64,000 nt of DNA. Source: Deinococcus alpinitundrae. GTDB lineage: Bacteria; Deinococcota; Deinococci; Deinococcales; Deinococcaceae. The notes beneath the pieces were generated by a model. It did not search any database and was not told the origin of the DNA. It was given only the letters and a program-made list of their open reading frames with translations. A program made the position numbers and the translations under genes. Position 1 is the stretch's first letter, and each line of letters begins with the position of its first letter. Location of the stretch: positions 62,001-126,000 of the forward strand of contig NZ_WXZL01000007.1 of the NCBI RefSeq assembly GCF_009982895.1, in the 5' to 3' direction. Below are positions 51,935-61,813 of this stretch, piece by piece.

Positions 51935-51940
51935 AGTTTA
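51935..51940 (-). promoter_or_regulatory. -10 box for leaderless AIM24 transcript
   Basis: TAAACT on the minus strand, five bases before the ATG at 51929. Confidence 0.45.
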
Positions 51941-51967
51941 CATTTCAAAAATCAAGCCAGGATGAAG

Positions 51968-52004
51968 GCGCGGGGCCGTGACCACTAATCACCCGGCCCC
52001 GCGC
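51968..52004 (-). terminator. GC-rich hairpin after the META-domain gene
   Basis: A perfect 11-bp stem (51968-51978 with 51994-52004) lies 14 bases after the stop at 52018. The T-rich stretch on the minus strand comes about 16 bases later, so termination may be inefficient. Confidence 0.55.
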
Positions 52005-52017
52005 CCAGCCCAGCGGC

Positions 52018-52866
52018 TTAGCGCTTGCTAAAGATCCACTGCTCGCCGCCCGTGCCCACCAGCGTGAGGGTCGTGCCCTGCACGCTGGCGGCGGCTCCGG
52101 CAGTCAGCAGCGGCGCAAGGTTGGCGAACTGCGGTGGGCAGGCGACTTTGGTGGACGTGACCGGCCCGGCGAAGGTCAAACGGCCACTGGAGGTGTTGGC
52201 CTTGGCGCTGAACTGGTTACAGCCGTCGAAACCGCTGATCTCAATACCGCGCAGAGTGAACTGGGTGGCGCGGGCATCGGGTGAAATCGTTAGCCCGGCG
52301 GGCGCACGCGTCAGCACCCAGGTGCCGTCGTACTTGCTGCGAATCCCCACCGTCGCCACCTCGCCCGTGCCCACGCTCTGCCCGAACACCAGGCTGTCGG
52401 CGCTGCCGGAAAACAGCGTCAGGGTCTGGTTGCCGGGCGTGCCACTGATCTCAAAGCGGTTGACCCGGCGCAGCAGCTTGAGGTACTGGGCTTCCAGACC
52501 GTCCTGATAGTCCGGGCAGGCCCGCAGGGTGGACGCCAGGTTGCCGAAGCGCAGCACGTTCTGGCGGGCCACGTACGAGCCGCCGAAATTATTGCAGCCG
52601 CTCAACCCGGTCGCCCGCTTGCCGTCGAAGCTGAGGGTGGGGCGCACGGCGGCGCTGCCGGGCCGGGTCGTCTGGCCGTTCTCGGTCAACGACACCAGAC
52701 TGTAGCCGCCGATCGGTACGCTGTTGTCGGGCGCGGCGGTGGTGGGCGCAGTGAAAGTGCCGGGCTGGGTCACCGGCGCAGCGGTTTGGGCCAGACTGAA
52801 CGACAGCGGGCTGGACGTGCCGAGGGCCAGGGCCAGCAGCGGGAGCAGCAAACGTGAACGGGTCAT
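52018..52866 (-). CDS. Secreted protein with two META (HslJ-like) domains
   Basis: 282-residue exported protein. A signal peptide (LLLPLLALALGTSSPLSFSLA, cleavage near residue 26) is followed by two META/DUF306 domains, each with the characteristic SGCNNF / DGCNQF turn and a later single Cys (RACPDY, VACPPQ), probably forming one disulfide per domain. HslJ proteins are linked to stress and novobiocin resistance; two domains in tandem is less common. Function unknown. Confidence 0.87.
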   Translation of the reverse strand: MTRSRLLLPLLALALGTSSPLSFSLAQTAAPVTQPGTFTAPTTAAPDNSVPIGGYSLVSLTENGQTTRPGSAAVRPTLSFDGKRATGLSGCNNFGGSYVARQNVLRFGNLASTLRACPDYQDGLEAQYLKLLRRVNRFEISGTPGNQTLTLFSGSADSLVFGQSVGTGEVATVGIRSKYDGTWVLTRAPAGLTISPDARATQFTLRGIEISGFDGCNQFSAKANTSSGRLTFAGPVTSTKVACPPQFANLAPLLTAGAAASVQGTTLTLVGTGGEQWIFSKR

Positions 52867-52958
52867 GCGCTCAGTGTGACGAACAGAGGTGACGGGTGGA
52901 TGACCGGGAGGCTTGGGCGGTCCTCATCAACAGTTACCAGGTGATTCTGAGGCGAGAT

Positions 52959-53597
52959 TCAAGCGAGCCGCCCGAACCCCACCGTCTGCTCGCCCACGAC
53001 GCTCAGCGGCGACGAATCTGGCAAGCTGACGCTCAGCTCTCCCCCGCTCAGTTCGCCGGCAGCGTTCAGCAGCGGCGCGTCCACGGCCGCGTCGAGCGTG
53101 CCCCACAGGTGCGCGCCGCCCGGCTGCCACAGCAGTGCCCCCACCGCCTCGTGGCCCGCGTAGGCCAGCAGCAACGCAGCGTCGGGCAGCTGTTCGAGCC
53201 GCGTGGCCAGGTGCCGGGCCACTGGCGTGGCCCATTCCGGCTGACCGTAGGCCTCAGCCAGCACACCAGCCCAGCGCGGCAGGTGCAGGCGCGAGGTCTG
53301 CTCGATCTGAAGAGCACCCGGTCCAGCTGTTGTCTGCCAGACACCCACCCGCAGCGTGCCCGCGTCGCCCGCCGACCCGAGCCGCACCCGCAGCGGCGGC
53401 AGCTCGTGTTGCTCGGCCCAGTCCTTGGCCGCCGACAGCACACTTTCGCCCGCGTTATCCGGCAGGTACGCCGCGTTCGCGCCCAGCAAATTGGTGCCGG
53501 GAGCCAGCAGCGATTCGCCGCCCCCCGGCCAGCCGTGCGAGAAGGTGCAGAGCGGGCGGTAGTAGTCGAGCAGATTCTGAAGAACAGGCGGCAGCAT
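52959..53597 (-). CDS. Hypothetical protein, faintly GNAT-like
   Basis: 212-residue protein I cannot place firmly. The ATG at 53597 is chosen from the MLPPVLQNLLDYY start; the ribosome site is weak. The segment LLLAYAGHEAVGALLWQPG looks like the central strands of a GNAT domain, but the coenzyme A loop that should follow is absent, so it may be a degenerate or non-catalytic member. No signal peptide or membrane segment. Confidence 0.65.
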   Translation of the reverse strand: MLPPVLQNLLDYYRPLCTFSHGWPGGGESLLAPGTNLLGANAAYLPDNAGESVLSAAKDWAEQHELPPLRVRLGSAGDAGTLRVGVWQTTAGPGALQIEQTSRLHLPRWAGVLAEAYGQPEWATPVARHLATRLEQLPDAALLLAYAGHEAVGALLWQPGGAHLWGTLDAAVDAPLLNAAGELSGGELSVSLPDSSPLSVVGEQTVGFGRLA

Positions 53598-53658
53598 AAC
53601 TGGCCAGCAGTCTATCCATCTCAAGGTTCGCGCGTCGCAGGGCCGAACCCCGTCAACG

Positions 53659-53695
53659 GCAAAAGGGCCAGGAAATCATTCCCGGCCCCTTTTGC
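53659..53695. terminator. Terminator between murA and the hypothetical gene
   Basis: GCAAAAGGG (53659-53667) pairs perfectly with CCCTTTTGC (53687-53695), with further GC pairs inside. T4 lies within the stem ends rather than after it. It follows the murA stop on the minus strand by about 18 bases. Confidence 0.65.
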
Positions 53696-53712
53696 TTACC
53701 CCTGAAGGTATT

Positions 53713-54999
<1,287 letters not shown>

Positions 55000-55111
55000 G
55001 AATGTCCTTTTTTCTGACGGCCCGCAGAGGCCGGAGGGGAAGCTAGGGAGGAAGGGGCAGTGTTTGGTGTTGGCACTGTTCAATCAAGCTCAGCGCGTTC
55101 TCTTCTGTTGC

Positions 55112-55141
55112 ATCTTACACACCTTACTCACGGTGAGTCTA
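55112..55141 (-). promoter_or_regulatory. Candidate murA promoter
   Basis: On the minus strand TAGACT (55136-55141) and TAAGAT (55112-55117) are 18 bases apart, each 4 of 6 to consensus. The spacer contains the palindrome CTCACGGTGAG. The leader would be about 105 nt. Confidence 0.45.
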
Positions 55142-55165
55142 GTACTGCCGTGAAAAGTCTAGTAC
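55136..55165. repeat. Two direct copies of AGTCTAGTAC spaced 20 bp
   Basis: Exact 10-bp repeats at 55136-55145 and 55156-55165, two helical turns apart, in the divergent murA/GGDEF-EAL region and overlapping the murA -35. Next to them CTCACGGTGAG (55128-55138) is a perfect odd palindrome. The arrangement looks like a binding site for a dimeric or tandem regulator. Confidence 0.5.
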
Positions 55166-55259
55166 GGTCCGGCACGGCCGGGGCCGGGTGCAGCCCAGGG
55201 CCTTGGCCAGCCCGTTACGTCAGACCACTGTGAGACTCAGGCCCCATACTGGAGGGCCA

Positions 55260-58115
55260 GTGAAGCCGTCGCCCGACCACCAGCGTTCGCCTGGCGCTCC
55301 GTCGCCGCCTGCGTATCCGGCAGACAGCGGTGGGCCTCAGGAGCGCGCCCTCGTGTTTCTCGGCAGGATCAGAGACACGCTGGCCCGGACTTCAGCGCTG
55401 CCGGAGCTGTTTTACGACATCACAGCGGCCATTCAGCAGGTCTTCGGGTATCCGCTGGTCAGCCTCCTGCTGATCGAGGACAACCAGATCAAGCCGCAGG
55501 TCAGCTTCGGGTATGCGGGCGAGGGCCGCTACAGTACCGGGGGAACGACCTACCCGCTCGATTTCGGCATTCTCGGCCGGGTGGCCCGCAGCGGTGAAGC
55601 GGCGCTGGTCAGCGACGTGGACCAGGACCCGGACTATCAGCTGTACCGGCAAGGCGTTATCAGTCAGCTCTGCTTGCCGCTGCACGACGGCTACAGGCTC
55701 GCGGGACTGCTGAATATCGAAACCACCGAAGCCGTGCTGGACGAAGAAGACCTGCGGCTGATGCAGATTCTCTGCCAGCATCTCGGCAGCGCGGTTCAGC
55801 GGGTGCGGTTGGATGCCGAGCGCGCTGCTGCCCAGGCACGCGACCAGCGGCTCTACGACGAGATCGCCCGGCAAGCCCGCGAGCTGGCGCTGCTCCATCA
55901 GGTCCGCAATGCCCTGAGCCGTGAGGTGACGATTAACGACATCATAACGTCGGTCAATGCGTCCATCGCTCAGGCCTTCGGCTACACCCAGGTCAGCGTC
56001 TATCTGCTCGACAGGCCGTATGGCGGGCCGTCGCTCACCGGGAAGATCAGCGGGGCCGAGGCAGAGTCTGAACCCTGCTTGGTCTTGCAACATCAGATCG
56101 GCTACCGCCAGGTGCTTGACCGGGTTCCCATCTCGCAGGGCGTCATGGGCCGGGTCGTTCGCAGCAACCAGGCCGAGCTGATCGGGGATGTAAGGCTGGA
56201 GCGCGCTTTTCTGGGCTTGTCCGAAAATGTCACCAGCGAGGTGACGGTGCCGCTGCATGCCCAGGGCCAGGTGGTCGGCACACTGAACGTGGAGAGCGTG
56301 GACGGCGTGGTGCTGCTGAGACGCGACCTGGAACTGATGACCGAGGTGGCTGCGCAGCTCGGGCAAGCGCTGGAGCGCGCTCAGCTGCTCGAAACCGCTC
56401 GCCTGAGTGAAGCGCGCTACCGCCTGCTGGCCGAGAGCATGACCGATCTGGTGTGCCTGCACGCTCCGAACGGACGGGTCACCTACGTCAGTCCCTCGGT
56501 CACGGCGCTGCTGGGCTACGCGCCGGAGGCCATGCTGGGCGCACGGCCGCGCGACTTCATTCACCCGGACGACCGGGCCGAGCTGGAAAGCACCCTGCGG
56601 CGCTGGCGGCGAGCAGGGCAGCGCGAGCGCTTGCGGCTGCGGCTGCGCCACCTGGAGGGCCACTGGCTGTGGTTCGAGACCAGCAGCGCCCCGGTGCCGC
56701 TCGACCCGGACCACGGGCCATCCCAGGAGCACTGGCAGTCCACATCGCGCGATATCGGGGAGCGCTGGCTCATCGAGCAGCGCCTGGCTTTCGAAGCGCA
56801 ACACGACCCGCTGACCGGGCTGGCCAACCGCAGTCTCTTCGAGCGCCGCTTGCAAGATCACCTCGACCGCGCGCAGCAGCGGGGACAACCGTACGCTGTG
56901 CTGTTTCTCGACGTGGACCGATTCAAGATCATCAACGACAGTCTGGGCCACCGGGTCGGTGATCAGTTGCTCATCGAACTGGCCCGGCGGCTGGCCGCCA
57001 GCGTGCCGACCGGGGCGCTGCTCTCTCGCATGGGCGGCGACGAATTCGCCGTGTTGCTGCGCGGCAGCCCGGCCGACGCCGAGCAGCTGGCCCGCCGACT
57101 GATCAAGGCGCTCGACACGCCGCTCTCGGTCGGCAGCTACCAGCTGCGCTTGAGCATCAGTATCGGTATCGCGCTGGGCCACCCCGATTACGCCGAACCC
57201 GGTGAGGTGCTGCGCGACGCCGACTTGGGCATGTACGAGAGTAAGCACCGCCAGAAAACGCGGGCGAGTTCAGCGTACCGGGTTTTTGACCGCAGTCTGC
57301 ACACCCGCGCCGTACGGCGGCTGCATATCGAATCCGAACTGAGATCGGCCCTGGAAACGCGCCAGTTGCAGTTGTTCTATCAGCCGGTGGTGCGCCTCTC
57401 GGACAAACGAATTCTGGGTTTCGAGGCGCTGGCGAGGTGGTTTCATCCGGAACTGGGCGAGATCAAGCCGGACGAGTTTCTGAGCGTGGCCGAGGAAACC
57501 GGGCTGATCTGGCCGCTGGGCCAGTGGGTGCTGGAAACCGCCTGTGCCCAGCTCAGCGAGTGGCAACGCCTCCAGGGCCAGCAGGCAGGCGAGCCGGTCA
57601 GCCTCAACATCAACCTCTCGCCGCCGCAGTTTCAGCAGACCGATCTGGTCAAGCAGGTGCAGCGGGCCATCAACAAAAGTGGTGCCCAGGCGTGCGGCCT
57701 CAATCTGGAAATTACCGAGGGAGCCATGTTGCAGGACAGCGCCGACCCCACTATCTCGGCACTGCGCGAGCTGGGTGTGGGCGTGCAGGTTGACGATTTC
57801 GGCACCGGCTACTCGTCACTGGCCTCGCTGCACCACTTCGACCTGACGGCCCTGAAGATCGACCGCCGCTTCGTGGACAACCTCGACAACCTGGGCCGCG
57901 CTCCGGCTAGCCACAGCGTCGTGCAAGCGATTCTGGCGCTGGCCAAGGCCCTCAAGCTGGGGGTCGTCGCCGAGGGGGTGGAAACCGAGCAGCAGCGCCG
58001 CAGCTTGCTGGACCTGGGCTGCACGGAGGGCCAGGGCTTCCTGTTCGCCCCAGCCCTCAGCCCCGCCGAGGCCACCCAGCTGTGGCGGCAGGAGTGCAGC
58101 GCTAGGACCCCGTGA
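55260..58115 (+). CDS. GAF-GAF-PAS-GGDEF-EAL cyclic-di-GMP signalling protein
   Basis: 951-residue soluble protein: two GAF domains (about residues 40-190 and 215-385), a PAS domain (about 395-500), a GGDEF domain with intact MGGDEF near residue 590 and an EAL domain with FEALARW, LNINLSPPQF, EITEG, DDFGTGYSS and EGVETE all present. Both diguanylate cyclase and phosphodiesterase activities are thus possible. No RxxD inhibitory site is visible upstream of GGDEF. The GTG at 55260 is preferred (GGAGG upstream); an earlier GTG at 55188 is possible. No membrane segment. Confidence 0.93.
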   Translation: MKPSPDHQRSPGAPSPPAYPADSGGPQERALVFLGRIRDTLARTSALPELFYDITAAIQQVFGYPLVSLLLIEDNQIKPQVSFGYAGEGRYSTGGTTYPLDFGILGRVARSGEAALVSDVDQDPDYQLYRQGVISQLCLPLHDGYRLAGLLNIETTEAVLDEEDLRLMQILCQHLGSAVQRVRLDAERAAAQARDQRLYDEIARQARELALLHQVRNALSREVTINDIITSVNASIAQAFGYTQVSVYLLDRPYGGPSLTGKISGAEAESEPCLVLQHQIGYRQVLDRVPISQGVMGRVVRSNQAELIGDVRLERAFLGLSENVTSEVTVPLHAQGQVVGTLNVESVDGVVLLRRDLELMTEVAAQLGQALERAQLLETARLSEARYRLLAESMTDLVCLHAPNGRVTYVSPSVTALLGYAPEAMLGARPRDFIHPDDRAELESTLRRWRRAGQRERLRLRLRHLEGHWLWFETSSAPVPLDPDHGPSQEHWQSTSRDIGERWLIEQRLAFEAQHDPLTGLANRSLFERRLQDHLDRAQQRGQPYAVLFLDVDRFKIINDSLGHRVGDQLLIELARRLAASVPTGALLSRMGGDEFAVLLRGSPADAEQLARRLIKALDTPLSVGSYQLRLSISIGIALGHPDYAEPGEVLRDADLGMYESKHRQKTRASSAYRVFDRSLHTRAVRRLHIESELRSALETRQLQLFYQPVVRLSDKRILGFEALARWFHPELGEIKPDEFLSVAEETGLIWPLGQWVLETACAQLSEWQRLQGQQAGEPVSLNINLSPPQFQQTDLVKQVQRAINKSGAQACGLNLEITEGAMLQDSADPTISALRELGVGVQVDDFGTGYSSLASLHHFDLTALKIDRRFVDNLDNLGRAPASHSVVQAILALAKALKLGVVAEGVETEQQRRSLLDLGCTEGQGFLFAPALSPAEATQLWRQECSARTP

Positions 58116-58220
58116 CTGGGATTCTGGTCAAGAAATAACTGTTGACCCAACCAGTAGGCAGGCTCGCCCTATGGAGGTGCTGCTGACGACAGTTCTTTCT
58201 CCCCAGGAAGCGGGAGGAGG

Positions 58221-58244
58221 AAAAAACGCCTGCCGGTCAAAGGC
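58221..58244 (-). terminator. Weak terminator after the permease pair
   Basis: On the minus strand GCCT and AGGC form a short 4-bp stem followed by G and six T. It lies about 75 bases after the stop at 58321. The stem is short, hence the low score. Confidence 0.35.
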
Positions 58245-58320
58245 CCGAGCCAGACAAAGCCCGGAGCACGGCGCTGGGCCGCACTCCGGTCTGGTTGGCA
58301 ACAGGTCTCCAGCCGGGCAC

Positions 58321-59232
58321 TCAGTCGAGCGGCTTGCCCACTGCCCTGGGCGCGCGGCTGCGGCCCGTGAAGATCAGGGCCAGCACCGTGATCAGGTACG
58401 GCAGGGCCTGCACCAAGCTGCTGGGCAGCAGATTGCCGCCGCCGAGCTGAATCGAGAGGGCCTGCAGAAACCCGAACAGCAAGGTGGCCGCCAGTACGCC
58501 CAGCGGCTTCCACTGTCCGAAGATGAGAGCTGCCAGAGCGATGAACCCGGCTCCCGCGCTAATGTTGCGCACGTAGGCTTCGAGGTTGCCGATGCTCAGG
58601 AAGACGCCCGCCGTGCCTGCCAGAACGCCCGACAAAATCACGGCGCTGTAACGCATGGCCCGGACATTGACACCCATGCTCGACGCCGCGCCGGGATGCT
58701 CGCCACTGGCCCGCAGCCGCAGACCGTAGGGGGTGCGGTACATGACATACCAGGTGACGGCCACCGCGATCAGCGCGAAGTACACCGGGGGGCTGAATTT
58801 GAGGTCACCTATGCCCCACAGCGGCAACGGATGATCGACGGCGGGACTCTCGGTGCTCGAATCGTAGAGGGCAGTCAGAACGACAGGCGGCACCCCGGTC
58901 GCCAGCAGATTGATGGCGGTGCCGGAGATGACCTGATCGGCGCGGTACTTGATGCTGAGCACGGCGTGAATCCAGGCGATGAAGCCGCCCACCACCATCC
59001 CGCCGAGCCAGCCGACCCAGGGCGCGGCCGCCCCCAGCGGACCGTCGAGCGTCTTGGTGATGATGGCCCCGGCCAGCGCGCCGAAGATGATCAGGCCCTC
59101 CAGGGCGATGTTGACCACCCCGCTGCGCTCGGAATACAGCCCGCCCAGCGCCGTCAGCAGCAGCGGCACGGTGGAGCGGATAAAGATTCCGGCAAAGGTC
59201 ACGCTCAGCAGCGCGGCAAAGAAGGCGCTCAC
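58321..59232 (-). CDS. Nucleoside-type ABC transporter permease 2 (BmpC/NupQ family)
   Basis: 303-residue membrane permease of the BPD_transp_2 type, with about eight to nine helices and the ERSGVVNIALEGLIIFGA motif typical of nucleoside/simple-sugar importers. The cytoplasmic coupling helix (TPYGLRLRASGEHPGAASSMG) is present. The ATG overlaps the stop of the larger permease (ATGA). The partner ATPase and binding lipoprotein are not in this window. Confidence 0.92.
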   Translation of the reverse strand: MSAFFAALLSVTFAGIFIRSTVPLLLTALGGLYSERSGVVNIALEGLIIFGALAGAIITKTLDGPLGAAAPWVGWLGGMVVGGFIAWIHAVLSIKYRADQVISGTAINLLATGVPPVVLTALYDSSTESPAVDHPLPLWGIGDLKFSPPVYFALIAVAVTWYVMYRTPYGLRLRASGEHPGAASSMGVNVRAMRYSAVILSGVLAGTAGVFLSIGNLEAYVRNISAGAGFIALAALIFGQWKPLGVLAATLLFGFLQALSIQLGGGNLLPSSLVQALPYLITVLALIFTGRSRAPRAVGKPLD

Positions 59233-61247
59233 GATTCTCTCTCCTTGTCGAGCTGGATCTTGTCTGTATTTTCCTCGGCCACCACGTCGCCGCCGAGCAT
59301 GTCCTGCGAGATGACCTCGCTGCTGCGGCCCACGTTCGGCACTGGTGTTTTGGCCTCACGGGCCGCCTGGCCAGGGGTCAGGTGGGCGCTGTCGTCGCTG
59401 CCCGCAGCGTCCACCGCCTTGACGAGCTGCGGGGGCGGCGGGTCGGTGATGCGCCGACTCAGGAAACCGCCCGCCGCGATAAACAGCACGATCAGGGCCT
59501 TGAGGACCGTCACGATGTCCTTGTTGACTTTGTCGAGCACCCGGTCCACGTTCACGCCACCAGTATCGACGGTGCCGAACAGAATCGCGGCGGCGACCAC
59601 CCCGCCGGGCGTGCTCTGGCCCATCAGGGCCACCGCGATGCCGTCGAAGCCCACGTTGACCGGCATGTTGGCCTTGAGCCGGAATTCGTCGAGCGCGCCG
59701 CCCATGGTGTAGTGGGTGGCTCCCAGGCCGATCAGCGCACCCGACAGGGTCATCGCCAGAATCACGTTCTTGCCGACGCTGATGCCGCCGTACTCGGCTG
59801 CCGCCGGGCTGAGGCCCACCGCCCGCAGCGCGTAGCCCGCCGAGGTGCGCCACAGCAGCACACCCATCAGCACGGCGCAGACGAGCGCGATCAAAAACGA
59901 GGTGTTGAGGCGGCTGGCACTGAAGCTGCCGACCACCGGAATGCCCACCGTCTTCCAGGTGACGAACCCCACGATGGCGGCGGCGGTAAGGGCGATCCAC
60001 AGCCGCGCCTTGATGCGCCGCAAGCCGAAATAGAGCGCCCCGAACACCAGCAGCGCCAGCACCGGCCCCAGCGAGAAGTAGGCGGCCTCACCCCGGTTGA
60101 AACTGATCAGGTCGGCGATGGAGGCCAGGCGCGCGCCCGGCTGGAAGTCCAGGCTCTTGGCCTCGAAGCCGGGGGCCTTGAACGGCAGGGTATAGGTTTT
60201 ACCCAGCAGCGGAAAGGTGCTGTTGCCGATCAGAAAGATGAAGATGGCCGAGGCGATGTAGTTGAGCATGATGGTATTGATCACTTCGCTGGAGCCGAAG
60301 CGGGCCTTGAGCAAGCCCGGAATCGCGCCCCAGATGGCCCCGCCCACTGCTGCGGCCAGCACCGTGGCGGGCAGCAGCAGCGCGGGCGGCAGCGGCGCGT
60401 AGACACCCACCAGCATGGCCCCGATGCCGCCCGCCGTGAGCTGGCCAGGACCGCCGATGTTGAACAGGCCTGCCCGGAAGCCGAAGGCCACCCCCAGCCC
60501 GGCGAAGATCAGCGGGGTGGCGAGTTTGAGCGAATCGAACAGCCCGTTGAGATTGGTGACCGGGGCAAACAAAGTGGTGTAGACGTACCACACCACGTCC
60601 AGCTTGCCGGTCAGCAGCTCGCCAACCGAGAGGGCACGGTTCAGGCCGCTGGGGACCGGCTGCACGATGAGCACCACCAGCGCCCCCACCGCCACCGCCA
60701 GCGCGATGGCCGACAACGGGACCAGCAGGCCGCGCAGCCGGTTGAGCCGCTCCCACCAGCTCGGCCACATGCTCAGGCCCGCGAACAAGCTCACCCCCCC
60801 GGCCAGCAGCGGCAAGAAGAGACCCAGGTGCATGCCGCCCGAGGTCCAGGGAATGCGCCGGGCGCGCACCCCTTTGGCGATCAGCTCAGCCACCGACGCG
60901 CTCAGGGCCGAATTGAACACGACGATGGCCGCTGCGCCCAGCAGCAGCGTGAGCAGCCCGGCGATCCACAGCCAGCGGGCGCGCCGCAGCGCCGCGAACA
61001 AGCTGAGCGCCAGCAGCAGCAGCGTGCCCCAGCCGGTCAGCAGGGCGGCACTGACGTTCGGCAGATTCTCGAACGGCGAGCCGACGAAGTTGGTCAGGCC
61101 GCCGGGAAACCGTTGCAGCAGCGACTGGGCGTTGAAGTTGCGGCTGAGGGTGCCGTAGGGAAACAGAAACAAGCCGACGAGCGCCAGCACGATGAAAATC
61201 AGGCTCAGCCGCGCTGCCAGCGGTGAGGGCCTCACAGGGTCAGACAT
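59229..61247 (-). CDS. Nucleoside-type ABC transporter permease 1 (BmpB/NupP family), enlarged
   Basis: 672-residue permease. The C-terminal two-thirds form the BPD_transp_2 core (GFRAGLFNIGGPGQLTAGG near residue 255 and TSAGYALRAVGLSPAAAEYGG near 485). Compared with 350-400 residues usual for the family, it has about 200 extra N-terminal residues containing four to five membrane helices, and a polar C-terminal tail of about 60 residues. TAGAAT six bases before the ATG suggests a leaderless message. It is divergent from ndk. Confidence 0.9.
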   Translation of the reverse strand: MSDPVRPSPLAARLSLIFIVLALVGLFLFPYGTLSRNFNAQSLLQRFPGGLTNFVGSPFENLPNVSAALLTGWGTLLLLALSLFAALRRARWLWIAGLLTLLLGAAAIVVFNSALSASVAELIAKGVRARRIPWTSGGMHLGLFLPLLAGGVSLFAGLSMWPSWWERLNRLRGLLVPLSAIALAVAVGALVVLIVQPVPSGLNRALSVGELLTGKLDVVWYVYTTLFAPVTNLNGLFDSLKLATPLIFAGLGVAFGFRAGLFNIGGPGQLTAGGIGAMLVGVYAPLPPALLLPATVLAAAVGGAIWGAIPGLLKARFGSSEVINTIMLNYIASAIFIFLIGNSTFPLLGKTYTLPFKAPGFEAKSLDFQPGARLASIADLISFNRGEAAYFSLGPVLALLVFGALYFGLRRIKARLWIALTAAAIVGFVTWKTVGIPVVGSFSASRLNTSFLIALVCAVLMGVLLWRTSAGYALRAVGLSPAAAEYGGISVGKNVILAMTLSGALIGLGATHYTMGGALDEFRLKANMPVNVGFDGIAVALMGQSTPGGVVAAAILFGTVDTGGVNVDRVLDKVNKDIVTVLKALIVLFIAAGGFLSRRITDPPPPQLVKAVDAAGSDDSAHLTPGQAAREAKTPVPNVGRSSEVISQDMLGGDVVAEENTDKIQLDKERES

Positions 61248-61253
61248 TGGCCC

Positions 61254-61259
61254 ATTCTA
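61254..61259 (-). promoter_or_regulatory. -10 box for leaderless permease transcript
   Basis: TAGAAT on the minus strand, six bases before the ATG at 61247. Confidence 0.55.
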
Positions 61260-61317
61260 GGGGCCATTTCCGGGGGGTGTCAGCCGCGCCGCCTTACGCC
61301 GCGCCGATCTCACCTGC

Positions 61318-61323
61318 TACACT
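61318..61323 (+). promoter_or_regulatory. -10 box of ndk
   Basis: TACACT, nine bases before the ndk ATG at 61333, with no ribosome binding site; the transcript is leaderless or starts within a few bases of the ATG. Confidence 0.5.
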
Positions 61324-61332
61324 GCTGCGGCT

Positions 61333-61749
61333 ATGGAACGAACCTTTGCCATGATCAAGCCCGACGGTGTGCGCCGGGGCCTGACGTCCGAAATTCTCGC
61401 CCGTATTCAGCGCAAGGGCTACCGCGTGGTGGGCCTCAAGCAGATGATGATCAGCCGCGAGACCGCCGAGAGCCACTACGCCGAGCACAAGGAGCGCCCC
61501 TTCTTCGGCGAGCTGGTCGAGTTCATTACCGGCGGCCCGGTGGTGGCCATCGCCCTGGAAGGCGAGAACGCCATTCTCGGCTGGCGCGGCATGATGGGCG
61601 CGACCAACCCGGCCAACGCCGCACCCGGCAGTATCCGCGCCGACTTCGCCACCACCACCGGCGAGAACGTGACGCACGGCTCCGACAGCCCGGAGAGCGC
61701 CGAGCGCGAGCTGAAGCTGTTTTTTGGCGAGGGCGAACTGCTGAAGTAA
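61333..61749 (+). CDS. ndk: Nucleoside diphosphate kinase
   Basis: 138-residue enzyme that moves the gamma phosphate from ATP to other nucleoside diphosphates through a phosphohistidine. His115 in [13 protein letters not shown] is the active site; [12 protein letters not shown] at the start and [10 protein letters not shown] are family blocks. Normal length. A terminator follows, so it is monocistronic. Confidence 0.97.
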   Translation: MERTFAMIKPDGVRRGLTSEILARIQRKGYRVVGLKQMMISRETAESHYAEHKERPFFGELVEFITGGPVVAIALEGENAILGWRGMMGATNPANAAPGSIRADFATTTGENVTHGSDSPESAERELKLFFGEGELLK

Positions 61750-61763
61750 GAAGAAGGGAGCTC

Positions 61764-61801
61764 AAGAAAGTCGCTCGCCGGGTCGGGGGCGGCTTTCTTT
61801 T
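61764..61801 (+). terminator. Rho-independent terminator of ndk
   Basis: AAGAAAGTCGCTC pairs with the downstream GGGCGGCTTTCTT (two G-U type pairs) and T-rich sequence follows. It lies 15 bases after the ndk stop. Confidence 0.75.
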
Positions 61802-61813
61802 ATGGGGACAGGT

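Noticed and set aside
58171..61226. Long plus-strand open frames opposite the two permeases
   Set aside because: Low-complexity Arg/Gln/His-rich translations typical of antisense frames; the minus strand has clear permease motifs.
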